Source of the DNA: a virus | Reading direction: 5' to 3' (one strand) | IMG/VR virus record: IMGVR_UViG_3300046718_000434 | Span: 1-41,572 of that record | Length of the DNA: 41,572 nucleotides | Shown: positions 24,927 through 32,392 of the stretch, piece by piece | Layout of the letters: each line of letters begins with the position of its first letter | Numbering within the stretch: position 1 is the stretch's first letter | Program-made: the position numbers and the translations under genes | The notes under the pieces: generated by a model | Told to the model about the DNA's origin: nothing | The model's input: only the letters and a program-made list of their open reading frames with translations | The model's database searches: none

Positions 24927-25408
24927 TTCAGGCAGTAACTCGCGTAGTCGTAATCGAACCATTGATCGTACAGAAACGAGCTCGAATACCCCGAGGCGGC
25001 GTACGCCCTCTCGGCTGCCTGCTCCTGAACGAGCTGCGAATCATCACTCGCATAACGGCTGGTCCCGTACCCCCAGTACTCGTGCATCTGCAATCCGCCG
25101 TAATGACCATTGGGGTTAACTCCCGCCCAGTTGTCTTTGGACTCGTTGTCGTTGATGCACAGCCAGAGTTGGTGGTGGGCTGGCCATGCTGGTTGCTCTG
25201 CTGCCTGCAACGAACGAACTACCCGTGGTAGAAGCTCCGCCAGCACCTTGGCACCCGCCGGTGTTGCCGCGAGTTGAGGGTGGTGGTGGAAGAACCTGAT
25301 CACGTCCCGATCGTGCCTGGTGATCGTCGACGCTGCATTGGCTGTTGCTGACGAGGCAGCGATGGCGATGCAGTACAGAACAAACCATATGAGAGCGAAT
25401 CTCCTCAC
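24917..25408 (-). CDS. Secreted Rpf/transglycosylase-like protein
   Basis: The GTG start follows CCGGAGG. Residues 1-25 are a Sec signal peptide (hydrophobic FALIWFVLYCIAIAASS, ANA site). The mature part has WLCINDNESKDNWAG (82-96, candidate catalytic Glu89) and GHYGGLQM (101-108), then a Trp about four residues later. This matches the lysozyme-like fold of resuscitation-promoting factors and soluble transglycosylases, which cut the glycan backbone. It is outside the lysis cassette and in the early-type block, so remodelling of the host wall during infection is more likely than terminal lysis (inference). Confidence 0.75.
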   Translation of the reverse strand: MRRFALIWFVLYCIAIAASSATANAASTITRHDRDVIRFFHHHPQLAATPAGAKVLAELLPRVVRSLQAAEQPAWPAHHQLWLCINDNESKDNWAGVNPNGHYGGLQMHEYWGYGTSRYASDDSQLVQEQAAERAYAASGYSSSFLYDQWFDYDYASYCLKYA

Positions 25409-25470
25409 ATGCCTCCGGTCCTAGTGGTTCCTCCTCGGCGTGGACACGAAGGAGGCTGGCGGATGTTTCG

Positions 25471-25704
25471 TTATGGAGTGTTATCGGTTTGTGATGGGGT
25501 GGCGCCAGAACTGCCCGCCCCCTGTTCGGGGCGGGCAGCTTTCCGACGCGTGTTCTCCATCTCGTGAAATCGTGCTTCGGCCCTGTTGTAGGCGACCGCG
25601 GTTCTGACCGACTTCGCTTTCCTCTTGTCTTGCTTCGACTTGGAAGGGAAGCTCGGAGGTCGGGAGCTCTTGATCTTCCCTATGTCATGCCCTTGCTTGC
25701 TCAC
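25471..25704 (-). CDS. Small basic low-complexity protein
   Basis: The 77-aa product starts at a GTG overlapping the ParB-like stop (GTGA). It is rich in Lys, Arg, Ser and Gln and likely disordered or nucleic-acid binding. Its 3' part contains a perfect 11-bp hairpin, which raises some doubt about the true end. No family is recognised. Confidence 0.58.
   Translation of the reverse strand: MSKQGHDIGKIKSSRPPSFPSKSKQDKRKAKSVRTAVAYNRAEARFHEMENTRRKAARPEQGAGSSGATPSQTDNTP
25511..25538 (-). terminator. Strong GC hairpin inside a gene end
   Basis: CTGCCCGCCCC pairs without mismatch with GGGGCGGGCAG over a six-base loop. It lacks a good T tract, so attenuation or mRNA protection is as likely as termination. 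Confidence 0.45.
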
Positions 25705-26621
25705 GAACGGTTAACAGCGCCTGCCTTCGCGCTTTCGAGCGAGCCGGAGCCACGGTACTTCCAGTGCAGCCGGTTCCGTTCGCGCAGGCCCTCGTTGTAG
25801 AGCTCCACCATCGCACGGTAGTAGTTCAGCCACAGCGAGCCACCCATCGTCAGGCCTGTGGCGCGGGCGCGAGTGACGAGCGTTCCCTGACCGAGCGACT
25901 GCAGCCGACCGATGAACCGTTCGCGGTTCGCTTCCTCGGCGTGCTTGTCGATGAACCACGCGGTACCCTTGATGAACGCGGAGTGCGCGTTCTTGCCGCC
26001 GAAGTACTTGAACGTGTCGACGATCAGCTTCCCGGTGTCGCTAAGGAGCTGGCCGTCGTCGTAGCGGTACACCTGCTCGATCGTCGCTACGCAGTTGATC
26101 CCGGTCTCGGGCTGCGCCGCCTGGTTGATCTCCGTTTCGAGCTTCTTCAGGATCTTCACGATCGCCAGGGACTCCTCGTTCCCGGAGCGCAGCTGCGCCT
26201 TGAACCGCTCCAACGGGCGGTCACCGAGACGCTTGTTCGTCTTGAGACGGAAGCCGGCCTCGACGGAACCCGGGTCTTCGTGCTTGCGCAAGTCGATCAC
26301 GCGAGCCCAGATCTTCGTCATGCCTTTCTTCTGCGCTGCCTTCGAACGGTGCTGCCCGTTCACAACGAACAGACCGCCCTTGATTTCTCCGTCAGCTGGA
26401 CGCGTACCGCGGTTCGAGACCAGGATCAGCTCGGAAGCAACGATATCCCAGTCGGCCGCGATTTCATCCACAACCGCTTCAGAGATGTCGCGCTGGTAGG
26501 ACCAGTCGATCTGCAGGCGGCTCAGGAGAACCTCCTCGATCTTCGAGTTCGCGTGGATGCTCTCCACTTCGGTCTCGTCCGGTTCAGCTGCCACCGGTGC
26601 CTCCGCTTGTGCTACCACCAT
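25701..26621 (-). CDS. ParB-fold (ParB/sulfiredoxin-like) protein
   Basis: The ATG at 26621 follows GGAAGGGAG. The 306-aa protein has a ParB N-terminal-like domain: LQIDWSYQRDISEAVVDEI (36-54), a LILVSNRG strand and the NGQHRSKAAQ box (88-97) that corresponds to the G-x-H-R nucleotide-binding motif. A long helical C-terminus follows with no clear HTH. Phage proteins of this type may be CTPase-like DNA-binding proteins or nucleases; true partition function is not shown. It overlaps the winged-helix-like gene upstream by 38 bases. Confidence 0.78.
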   Translation of the reverse strand: MVVAQAEAPVAAEPDETEVESIHANSKIEEVLLSRLQIDWSYQRDISEAVVDEIAADWDIVASELILVSNRGTRPADGEIKGGLFVVNGQHRSKAAQKKGMTKIWARVIDLRKHEDPGSVEAGFRLKTNKRLGDRPLERFKAQLRSGNEESLAIVKILKKLETEINQAAQPETGINCVATIEQVYRYDDGQLLSDTGKLIVDTFKYFGGKNAHSAFIKGTAWFIDKHAEEANRERFIGRLQSLGQGTLVTRARATGLTMGGSLWLNYYRAMVELYNEGLRERNRLHWKYRGSGSLESAKAGAVNRS

Positions 26622-26946
26622 TTGCTCCCTTCCATTTGTTGAAGGCCTCCTCACCAGCTGCTGTCCGCTGCCAGATCTTCCGATCACTTGCACGACCGGG
26701 GGAGTTGGCAACAAGACCCTGGACGTGCATCGCGACAAGCCGCCCGGAGACCATGGAGGTCTTCAGGTGCTTCTGCTGCTCCGGTGTGAACTTCTTCACC
26801 AGCGCTGTCACTGTCTCGCCGAGCGGGTAGAGCCCGAACACAAGCTCACCTTCTTTCGGGAGCAAACCGAGCAGCATGTAGTCGAGAGGGTCCACTAAGG
26901 TGTAGATACCTCGCTCGGCTTTGTTCTTCGTCGCATTCGAAGTCAA
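26584..26946 (-). CDS. Possible winged-helix DNA-binding protein
   Basis: The TTG start at 26946 is preceded by AGAGAGGAG and by a perfect palindrome 13 bases further up. The 120-aa product has a helical core (LVDPLDYMLLGLLPKEGEL) and ends a globular part with WQRTAAGEEAFNKW, typical of the last helix of MarR/PadR-like winged-helix proteins, then a Gly/Ser tail. The DNA-binding assignment is tentative. Confidence 0.62.
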   Translation of the reverse strand: MTSNATKNKAERGIYTLVDPLDYMLLGLLPKEGELVFGLYPLGETVTALVKKFTPEQQKHLKTSMVSGRLVAMHVQGLVANSPGRASDRKIWQRTAAGEEAFNKWKGANGGSTSGGTGGS

Positions 26947-26959
26947 TGCTCTCCTCTCT

Positions 26960-26974
26960 GCGTAACTAGTTACG
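26960..26974. repeat. GCGTAACTAGTTACG palindrome (intergenic)
   Basis: The copy ends 13 bases upstream of the start at 26946, and the TTA within it gives the stop of the LuxR-type gene. Confidence 0.75.
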
Positions 26975-27170
26975 GCTCTAGGAGCCCGAACCGTCGCATC
27001 GCCGCGGGGATCTCTCGTTTCCTGCTCACGCCAAGCTTTGCCTTGATCGTGTCAGCGTGGGACCTGACGGTGCGTTCCATGATCCCCAATCGTTCCGCTA
27101 TCTCCAGGTCCGAGAGACCTTCCGATATGAGGCGAGCAACCTGTAGTTGCCGATCCGTTAGAGGGTTCAA
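26970..27170 (-). CDS. LuxR/GerE-type HTH protein, 66 aa
   Basis: Almost the whole protein is a LuxR-type helix-turn-helix: NPLTDRQLQVARLISEGLSD (2-21), EIAERLGIMERTVRSHADTI (23-42), AKLGVSRKREI. No sensing or receiver domain is present, so it is a stand-alone DNA-binding domain, probably a phage transcription regulator. The TTG start is very close to an excellent AGGAGGTGA site. A candidate promoter lies in the 58-base gap upstream. Confidence 0.88.
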   Translation of the reverse strand: MNPLTDRQLQVARLISEGLSDLEIAERLGIMERTVRSHADTIKAKLGVSRKREIPAAMRRFGLLEP

Positions 27171-27177
27171 ATCACCT

Positions 27178-27218
27178 CCTCTATAATCGCCTACCTATAC
27201 TCTAACAGATGGCACCTA
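27178..27218 (-). promoter_or_regulatory. Candidate promoter upstream of LuxR-type gene
   Basis: On the - strand TTGGTA and TATAGG lie 17 bases apart (4/6 matches each to sigma70 boxes), followed by another AT-rich GATTATAG just before the ribosome site. It is the only AT-rich patch in this segment. Confidence 0.45.
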
Positions 27219-27228
27219 CCAAAGTCCA

Positions 27229-27420
27229 TTAGTCGCGCTGGGTTTTCGCAAGCATTCCAGCAGCCATACGGATGGATGTGCGCACGGCCTCCGAACGATT
27301 GCATCCCAAATACTCCGTGATCCAGACCAGCAGATCCTGGTCTCTCGGGAGCAGGCTCGCGTGAAGAGCAACATGCTTCGAACCGGTGTTGAAGGGCGGG
27401 CCCTCCTTGATCTTCGCCAT
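27229..27420 (-). CDS. Ribbon-helix-helix-like protein
   Basis: The 63-aa product has a HVALHASLLPRDQDLLVWI strand-helix and a CNRSEAVRTSIRMAAGML helix (about 39-56), the CopG/Arc style. The ATG overlaps the upstream stop (ATGA). It resembles the end of 39646..39870 (DAIRTSIRVYAAII), so the two may be paralogues. DNA-binding regulator is likely. Confidence 0.68.
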   Translation of the reverse strand: MAKIKEGPPFNTGSKHVALHASLLPRDQDLLVWITEYLGCNRSEAVRTSIRMAAGMLAKTQRD

Positions 27421-27818
27421 CAGGTGTTCAGTTGGATGACTGGCGTGCCTGAGCTCAGATTCGACAGGCTCGTGTACGTCGAAGAGGACGTGGACGGCAC
27501 CATAGAGAACGCGGTGAAGTCAGCTCCCCTGGCCCCCACAGCACCGACCGGACCGCTCGGCCCCCTGGCTCCCGACTGGCCTTGGAGGATCCCTAGGACG
27601 CGCTCACGGTCAAAAGGGCGCACCACCACTTCGAGCCTGGACAGGTCGCTCATCGCGTCCTCCGGCACCTCGCGCGCCGCGAGCAGCTGCACCTGTGTCT
27701 CGTCCTCGGCGAGCACGGTGTTCACACCCACGAGAACCTTTCCTTCCTCGACCGTCTTCCCCTTCTCCTTGAGGGGCTGCTGAATGACGGCATACTCGAA
27801 CAGCTTCAAGCTACTCAT
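27420..27818 (-). CDS. Unknown protein with short collagen-like stretch
   Basis: The 132-aa product begins MSSLKLFEYAVIQQPLKEK and contains VLAEDETQVQLLAAREVPED and LEVVVRPF. I recall this pattern as common in actinophage non-structural genes of unknown role, but that is from memory only. Residues about 81-98 form six Gly-X-Y triplets (GARGPSGPVGAVGARG), unusual for an early-type gene and suggesting trimerisation. It overlaps neighbours on both sides. Confidence 0.7.
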   Translation of the reverse strand: MSSLKLFEYAVIQQPLKEKGKTVEEGKVLVGVNTVLAEDETQVQLLAAREVPEDAMSDLSRLEVVVRPFDRERVLGILQGQSGARGPSGPVGAVGARGADFTAFSMVPSTSSSTYTSLSNLSSGTPVIQLNT

Positions 27819-27993
27819 TTTCGAGTTCCTTTCTCACGTTGTCCGCGAAATCGCGGAGGGCTTTCTGGCTCCTCTTCGCCCGCTTGTCACAAGCATCGAG
27901 ATCCCAGCAGTAATAGCTCTGAGTGTACTTCGAGTAAATGTGTTTTCCTATTGGAACATCGGCACCACATCGCGCGCACTTCCTCTTAGCCAT
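27811..27993 (-). CDS. Zinc-ribbon microprotein
   Basis: The 60-aa product starts KRKCARCGADVPIGKH and has a second CWDLDAC pair near residue 29, giving a four-Cys zinc site, then a charged helix. It is one of many Cys-rich small proteins in the leftward block. Function is unknown. Confidence 0.68.
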   Translation of the reverse strand: MAKRKCARCGADVPIGKHIYSKYTQSYYCWDLDACDKRAKRSQKALRDFADNVRKELENE

Positions 27994-28002
27994 TTTCTCT
28001 CT

Positions 28003-28149
28003 TCACCATTCGGGGGTTTCTATCTCCTTCGTCCGCATCCAACGCGTGTAGTAGGGATCAAGCTTAGGTAGATCGGAGTGGCCAACGCAAGTGCGCAGCT
28101 GAGAGTTTGCGTTCGCCGCGCCCCCGCAGTAGACGCATCTTCGTTGCAC
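28003..28149 (-). CDS. Zinc-knuckle microprotein
   Basis: The 48-aa reading starts at the GTG one base after the RusA stop; a TTG at 28194 would add 15 residues. It contains CVYCGGAANANSQLRTCVGH, a CxxC then C-x2-H set that could hold one zinc. The start is uncertain, but the conserved-looking motif and operon position support a gene. Confidence 0.55.
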   Translation of the reverse strand: MQRRCVYCGGAANANSQLRTCVGHSDLPKLDPYYTRWMRTKEIETPEW

Positions 28150-28150
28150 C

Positions 28151-28516
28151 TTAGGCGGCGGTGGGATGTTCTGTTTCGGCTTCTGTTTCTTCAATCTCAA
28201 CAACAACCCTGGGGTTCTCCGACCAGATCCGGTACAGATGCGTCTCGCAGATCTGCCTGTCATCGTTGTAGGCGTGCCCGTTGAGGCCATCCGAAATCGC
28301 CTTGAGGACGTTGTCTGTGTCGAGCTTGTGGTTGTTGGTGTAGATCGTGAGCGAGAGAACAACAGGACCCTCGATCTTGCTGTGCATGGCAGCCCTCGCT
28401 GCATACCCAATCAGCTCTTCGTACGCTCTCGTTTTGGGTGGGGTGTACCAGTTCCCCGCAGGTCCTCTGCGCGGGCGTTCCTTGGCGACTGGTTCGCCTG
28501 GGATCGTGAACCTCAC
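28151..28516 (-). CDS. rusA: RusA-like Holliday junction resolvase
   Basis: The 121-aa product fits RusA in length and motifs: FTIPGEPVAKERPRR at the start, HKLDTDNVLKAISDGLNG (63-80) with catalytic-type Asp66 and Asp68, and NDDRQI (84-89) with the third acidic site. RusA resolves Holliday junctions as a dimer, serving phage recombination or debranching DNA before packaging. The GTG overlaps the methyltransferase stop (GTGA). Confidence 0.9.
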   Translation of the reverse strand: MRFTIPGEPVAKERPRRGPAGNWYTPPKTRAYEELIGYAARAAMHSKIEGPVVLSLTIYTNNHKLDTDNVLKAISDGLNGHAYNDDRQICETHLYRIWSENPRVVVEIEETEAETEHPTAA

Positions 28517-29943
28517 AGCGCGTCCATCAGGTTGAGCTGCCCTGTCGACTTGACTCGCTCCTGCCGTGCTTCCGATGCTTCCTTCTCGGCGGCGATGCGC
28601 CAGCCGTCCTCACCGTGCTGCTGCCAGTACTGCACCCGCTCTTTCGCGATCTTCATGTAGTCGGGCTCCCGTTCGATCCCGATGAACGTGCGGTGTTCCA
28701 GGAGAGCAGCGACCGCGGTGGTTCCTGAGCCAAGGAAGCAGTCGAGCACAACCCCGTCGGCGGGTGTGACTAGCCGGACCAAGTAGCGCATCAGCTCGAT
28801 CGGCTTCACCGTGGGATGATCGTTTTCACGTGAAACTCCGGCGCCGCGCTCCGTCCTGGTGGTCTTGGCGCAGTAGAAGAATCGTGACGCCCCACCCGTG
28901 TCGTTGTACGGGCTGTTCTCAACACGCTCCCACACGCCATAGATGCCTCCCTGGCCTGTGTGTGACGGCTCCGTCCCTTTCACCTTGCCGCCGGCCGGAC
29001 GGTCACCGGACTGTTGATCCATGATCTTGACCGGGCAGTCGTCGGTGCAGTCCCAAGACTCGAACGGTTCGTCAGGCGTCGTCTCCTGCGTGCTCGGATG
29101 CCCCTTCCCGCCACCGAACGGTTTCAGCCCGTCCGTATACCGGTTCATCTTTCTCCCCGGGCCCGTGAAGGTGCCCACGTACACACAGTCAGGGTGGTGG
29201 GAGAGGATCAGATTGGCGGGCCAGCGCCCAATGTCTGTGTCGAACCCGGTGCCTAGTCTTCCTTCCCCGGTCTTGTACGCCCCGTAGGTGAGCGTACTGT
29301 CCGTCTGCGATGGGGAAGCGGGCGCTCGTTTCGACTCGCCGACCCTGGTCTCATCAATGTTCATGGCTCCGGTGCCGTAACGCGTTACGTTCTGCTCCAC
29401 CGTCCCGTCCAGTGGTTTGCGTGCAATCACGATCGGCTCCCACGCTGGCTTCAGTGCCGTGCCCAACCCACCGGGGAGGTTCAGTGACTTCGGGAACCCG
29501 GAGCCGTACAGCCACATCAGACAGTCGCGTATCTCAAACCCGGCATCCTCCAACCCTGCTGTGAGACGATGGTAGGTGCGTGTCCCTCCGAACGAAAGCA
29601 GGTACCCGCCTGGCTTTAGCGATCGGTACGCCTCCGTCCCCCACGTCTCGCACCACGACTGAAACGAGCGCATCGCAGGACGAGGGTCCTTCACGTAGGA
29701 GCCTGTCCCTGATGGGCGCACCTTCATCCGTCCCATCGGGCCGGGCGATACCTGTAGATCGTCCTTGAACGGCTGGCGCATGTCACCGAACGAGTCCCAG
29801 TCTTTGCCCATGAACTCCAACCCGTACGGTGGGTCGGTCACGACAGCATCAACAGACTCCATTGGGAGCTCGCGCATCTTCTCGATGCAGTCACCCAGCA
29901 GGAGCTTCAACGACGTTGTCCTGTGACGTAGCGCACCCAGCAT
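28513..29943 (-). CDS. Beta-class DNA N-methyltransferase
   Basis: The 476-aa product has the catalytic motif IV TDPPYGLEF at 36-44 and SAM-binding motif I CFLGSGTTAVAALL at 402-415. This order (IV before I) defines the beta class that makes N4-methylcytosine or N6-methyladenine. The middle (about 170-380) is a long variable target-recognition region. No restriction partner is visible, so protection from host restriction or regulation is the likely role. A parS-like 13-mer and one palindrome lie inside the gene. The ATG start overlaps the upstream gene by 37 bases. Confidence 0.9.
   Translation of the reverse strand: MLGALRHRTTSLKLLLGDCIEKMRELPMESVDAVVTDPPYGLEFMGKDWDSFGDMRQPFKDDLQVSPGPMGRMKVRPSGTGSYVKDPRPAMRSFQSWCETWGTEAYRSLKPGGYLLSFGGTRTYHRLTAGLEDAGFEIRDCLMWLYGSGFPKSLNLPGGLGTALKPAWEPIVIARKPLDGTVEQNVTRYGTGAMNIDETRVGESKRAPASPSQTDSTLTYGAYKTGEGRLGTGFDTDIGRWPANLILSHHPDCVYVGTFTGPGRKMNRYTDGLKPFGGGKGHPSTQETTPDEPFESWDCTDDCPVKIMDQQSGDRPAGGKVKGTEPSHTGQGGIYGVWERVENSPYNDTGGASRFFYCAKTTRTERGAGVSRENDHPTVKPIELMRYLVRLVTPADGVVLDCFLGSGTTAVAALLEHRTFIGIEREPDYMKIAKERVQYWQQHGEDGWRIAAEKEASEARQERVKSTGQLNLMDAL
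29376..29389. repeat. GTAACNNGTTAC palindrome (in gene)
   Basis: CGTAACGCGTTACG inside the DNA methyltransferase gene. Confidence 0.55.
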
Positions 29944-30101
29944 TGAGCAGTGGTGTGTTCGCCGTTGCAGCAGATCTCACAGCGCTTGTATCCGAAGAGG
30001 ATTTGTCGCATGAGTTCAAAACGAGTCAGGGGCCAAACCCACGCCTCCATCGTCAGCGCATCGACAGCGTCGTTGGGGACTCTCCTATTCATCAGTTTCA
30101 C
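29907..30101 (-). CDS. Cys-rich microprotein
   Basis: The 64-aa product starts at a GTG overlapping the upstream stop. It contains KRCEICCNGEHTTAQCW (about 39-55), a Cys/His knuckle similar in style to CCHC zinc knuckles. The 3' end overlaps the methyltransferase start. Function is unknown. Confidence 0.6.
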   Translation of the reverse strand: MKLMNRRVPNDAVDALTMEAWVWPLTRFELMRQILFGYKRCEICCNGEHTTAQCWVRYVTGQRR

Positions 30102-30289
30102 CCTCCGAACCTCGGCTCACCGGAGCGGTTGAACCAGCGACGGTCGGAGCACGACTGGTTCATGCACGAGTAGCGTCCAGCCGTTGGGCCTTCCCCGCGG
30201 TTCTCGTGACCGGCGCGGACAAGTTGCGACCCGCACGACGGGCAGAGACCTACCGGTTTGTCAGCCCAGTTCGGTGAGGTCTTATTCAT
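30098..30289 (-). CDS. Zinc-ribbon microprotein
   Basis: The 63-aa product has CPSCGSQLVRAG (16-27) and CMNQSCSDRRWF (42-53), a typical two-knuckle zinc ribbon like that of small Ogr/TraR-style or rubredoxin-like proteins. It overlaps genes on both sides. Function is unknown. Confidence 0.7.
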   Translation of the reverse strand: MNKTSPNWADKPVGLCPSCGSQLVRAGHENRGEGPTAGRYSCMNQSCSDRRWFNRSGEPRFGG

Positions 30290-30926
30290 CGCTCAGGATT
30301 CGGTCGGCGTTCTGGACGAACAGAGCCAGGGCTGTGGCGAGCGGGTAGTACCGCACCTTGTTGCCTTTGTCGTAGTGGAGTCCTGCTTTGTCGAGCTCGT
30401 CACGCACCTCTTCGAGCAGGGTGTCGAGAACCTCGTAGCCGTTCTCGCGCTCGTCTGCCGGCACTGAGATGGCCCAGGTGGCACGGTTCTTCTTCTCCTC
30501 GGTCGCGGTTTCGATCTTCGGTTTCGGTAGGGCGCGCCCACAACCAGGGCACACGGGCTTCTGTTCTCGTGTGTGAACGTCGGCTTCGCTCGTGTCCCCC
30601 ATCTTGGGGGGCTGGTAGGCGAGCACGTTGATCGCGGCACCACCCATCGACCAGTAGAACACCCCGTTGTCGTACGTGATCGCCGCGACGTTCTCGGTGA
30701 CCATCTGGTGGTGGTTCACGCACATGCCGGTGAGGTTCCCCACCTCGACACCGTCGGGCATCCGCACCCAGTCCTGGAAGTCACCAGGAAGGAATGATCG
30801 ACGGACGATGTGGTGGGCGTGCTCAGAGATCTTGTGGCAGCCGGGGACACTGCAGTACGGGCCCACCTTGAACGCAGGTCCGTCCAGCCCCTGCATATCC
30901 CAGGACTCGGTCGGAAGCTTGGTCAC
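30282..30926 (-). CDS. HNH endonuclease-like protein
   Basis: I use the GTG at 30926, overlapping the upstream stop. The 214-aa product has an HNH-type centre: CSVPGC (25-30), EHAHHIVRR (35-43) and NLTGMCVNHHQMV (64-76), with Cys and His residues placed for the beta-beta-alpha metal fold and structural zinc. A later CPGCGRALPK pair adds a second zinc site, followed by a helical end. It could be a homing-type, packaging or host-DNA-degrading nuclease; context favours DNA metabolism rather than packaging. Confidence 0.82.
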   Translation of the reverse strand: MTKLPTESWDMQGLDGPAFKVGPYCSVPGCHKISEHAHHIVRRSFLPGDFQDWVRMPDGVEVGNLTGMCVNHHQMVTENVAAITYDNGVFYWSMGGAAINVLAYQPPKMGDTSEADVHTREQKPVCPGCGRALPKPKIETATEEKKNRATWAISVPADERENGYEVLDTLLEEVRDELDKAGLHYDKGNKVRYYPLATALALFVQNADRILSDE

Positions 30927-31105
30927 TTCGACGCTGGGTTGAGAGGAACGTGCGGGTACGTGAAGTTGGCGCGACGAAGACCCTTCTGTGTGCAGTTGCA
31001 CTTCCCTCCCGGATACATGGTCGCGCACCCGTCGTCATGAATCGACTCATTGTGGAGGCGCGCGAGTTTCTCGTTCATCTCGTTTTCGGCCATGCCCATG
31101 TTCAT
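30923..31105 (-). CDS. Small Cys-containing protein
   Basis: The 60-aa product starts at ATG 31105, overlapping the nuclease stop upstream (ATGA). It has HNESIHDDGCATMYPGGKCNC (about 18-38), three Cys and two His that may bind a metal. No family is recognised. Confidence 0.6.
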   Translation of the reverse strand: MNMGMAENEMNEKLARLHNESIHDDGCATMYPGGKCNCTQKGLRRANFTYPHVPLNPASK

Positions 31106-31917
31106 GCTGTCTCCTTCCATGCGACGCAGTGGTTGCCGTACTTCGGGCCGGCGAAGCAGTAGCCGCACAGCCAGTCGTGCAGGACACCGTTCGTGGGCCA
31201 CGCTGCGTCGGGTCCGTACCTAGCCCACAGATCATTGAGGGTGTGGACTGCCTGCCCCAGTGTTTCGAGGGTGGCGTCCCGGTACCCGTTCGCGATCATT
31301 AGATCGGGTGCCTCCTCAGCGGTGACCACCTGCGGTGTTTTCTGCTTCGTGATCACCTGGTACTCAACGGGTTTGTCGAGCACCATCGAATAGATCCTTC
31401 CTTGCAGTGTCCACCTTGACTTCGGTTTCGTCAGACGGTTCTTCGAGGTTTTCCGCTCGATGATCCTGTCGTTTGTTTCCACGTCCGGGTAGCCGATGAT
31501 CGGAACGGGCAGGCCGGGCAGGGTCTCCTCGAACCTCTCCTCCACACGGATCGGGTGGATGGTGGGGGATACGCGCTCGTGGTAGAGAGACATCATCTGC
31601 AGCCCGGTCTCTTTGAGTGCGTCCGGGTCGTCCGCCATCCACTCGGGTTCACCCTCTTTGTCGATCGCAAGGTCCCATTTGGCGCGGTACAACCCGAGCA
31701 TGTAGTTGCTGTCCATGTCCTCGTCCGTCTTGATCTTCTGCTGGAAGTTCTCAGCGTGGACGGTGTGGTCGACGATCCCGATGAACCTGTCGGGCCCGAA
31801 CGTCTGCGGCATCTTCTTCACGTACCTGAGTCGGTACATCTCCGGGCACTGGATCAGCATCGCGAGTGAGCTCGCGCTCAGATGCTCGACCGGGACATGG
31901 AAGCCGCTGAGTCTCAT
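31102..31917 (-). CDS. RecB/Cas4-like PD-(D/E)XK nuclease
   Basis: The 271-aa product opens with LSASSLAMLIQCPEMYRLRYV (13-33), the N-terminal helix and first Cys of the RecB/Cas4 family. The nuclease core is GYPDVETNDRIIERKTSK (about 140-157) with the PD...ExK pattern, then a WTLQGRIYSMVL helix. C-terminal Cys residues at 251, 254 and 264 with Cys24 match the four-Cys iron-sulphur set of Cas4/AddB-type nucleases. A DNA end-processing exonuclease for phage recombination is likely. No cas genes or repeats are near. Confidence 0.85.
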   Translation of the reverse strand: MRLSGFHVPVEHLSASSLAMLIQCPEMYRLRYVKKMPQTFGPDRFIGIVDHTVHAENFQQKIKTDEDMDSNYMLGLYRAKWDLAIDKEGEPEWMADDPDALKETGLQMMSLYHERVSPTIHPIRVEERFEETLPGLPVPIIGYPDVETNDRIIERKTSKNRLTKPKSRWTLQGRIYSMVLDKPVEYQVITKQKTPQVVTAEEAPDLMIANGYRDATLETLGQAVHTLNDLWARYGPDAAWPTNGVLHDWLCGYCFAGPKYGNHCVAWKETA

Positions 31918-32099
31918 GCTCGTCGCTTCGCGATCTCTGCGCTGACTCTCGCTTCGAGCTTCTTCAGTTGCTCGTATCCAAGCTTGTCGAGAACCCCATC
32001 AGGGTTGTTGCCGAGGAAGCTGCGCGCGACGGTCGTCCAGATCCGAGCACCGAACCACACCCCGATCACGAATGCGAGCACCACCCACAGCCACATCAT
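31914..32099 (-). CDS. Single-span membrane microprotein
   Basis: The 61-aa product has one N-terminal membrane segment (WLWVVLAFVIGVWFGARIW) and a charged helical tail (YEQLKKLEARVSAEIAKRR). Both ends overlap neighbours by four bases. Function is unknown; membrane anchoring of a complex or superinfection interference are possible. Confidence 0.65.
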   Translation of the reverse strand: MMWLWVVLAFVIGVWFGARIWTTVARSFLGNNPDGVLDKLGYEQLKKLEARVSAEIAKRRA

Positions 32100-32392
32100 T
32101 TCTCTCGCTCCGCCATGATCTCCAACACCAGGGCGACCGCTTCGGGGTGCGCGATCAGTGCTTCATGCTCGGTGATCTTCGTGACGTGGTCACGTGTGTA
32201 TGTCTCAGTGCGTCGCACCACCCCCGCGAGGATCTTGATGATCTCCGGGTCGTCGAAGATCAGCCACGCGTGATCCCTCGACTGGGTGGTGTACGAGAAT
32301 CGGCATCGACGGATCGCATCCCTCTGCTCCGGGGTGAGCGGGATTGGAATGTCGGCGACGTTCCCCAGTGTGGTGTCCCGGAGCCCGCTCAC
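32096..32392 (-). CDS. Unknown small protein
   Basis: The 98-aa product starts at a GTG overlapping the upstream stop. It contains PLTPEQRDAIRRCRFSY and DHAWLIFDDPEIIKILAGVV, a mixed alpha/beta pattern without known motifs. Coupled on both sides in the run from SSB-like to nuclease genes. Confidence 0.65.
   Translation of the reverse strand: MSGLRDTTLGNVADIPIPLTPEQRDAIRRCRFSYTTQSRDHAWLIFDDPEIIKILAGVVRRTETYTRDHVTKITEHEALIAHPEAVALVLEIMAEREK

Noticed and set aside
31102-31917. Cas4-like nuclease as evidence of a CRISPR system
   Set aside because: No repeat array and no other cas genes in the window; RecB-like phage exonucleases share the same fold and Cys set.
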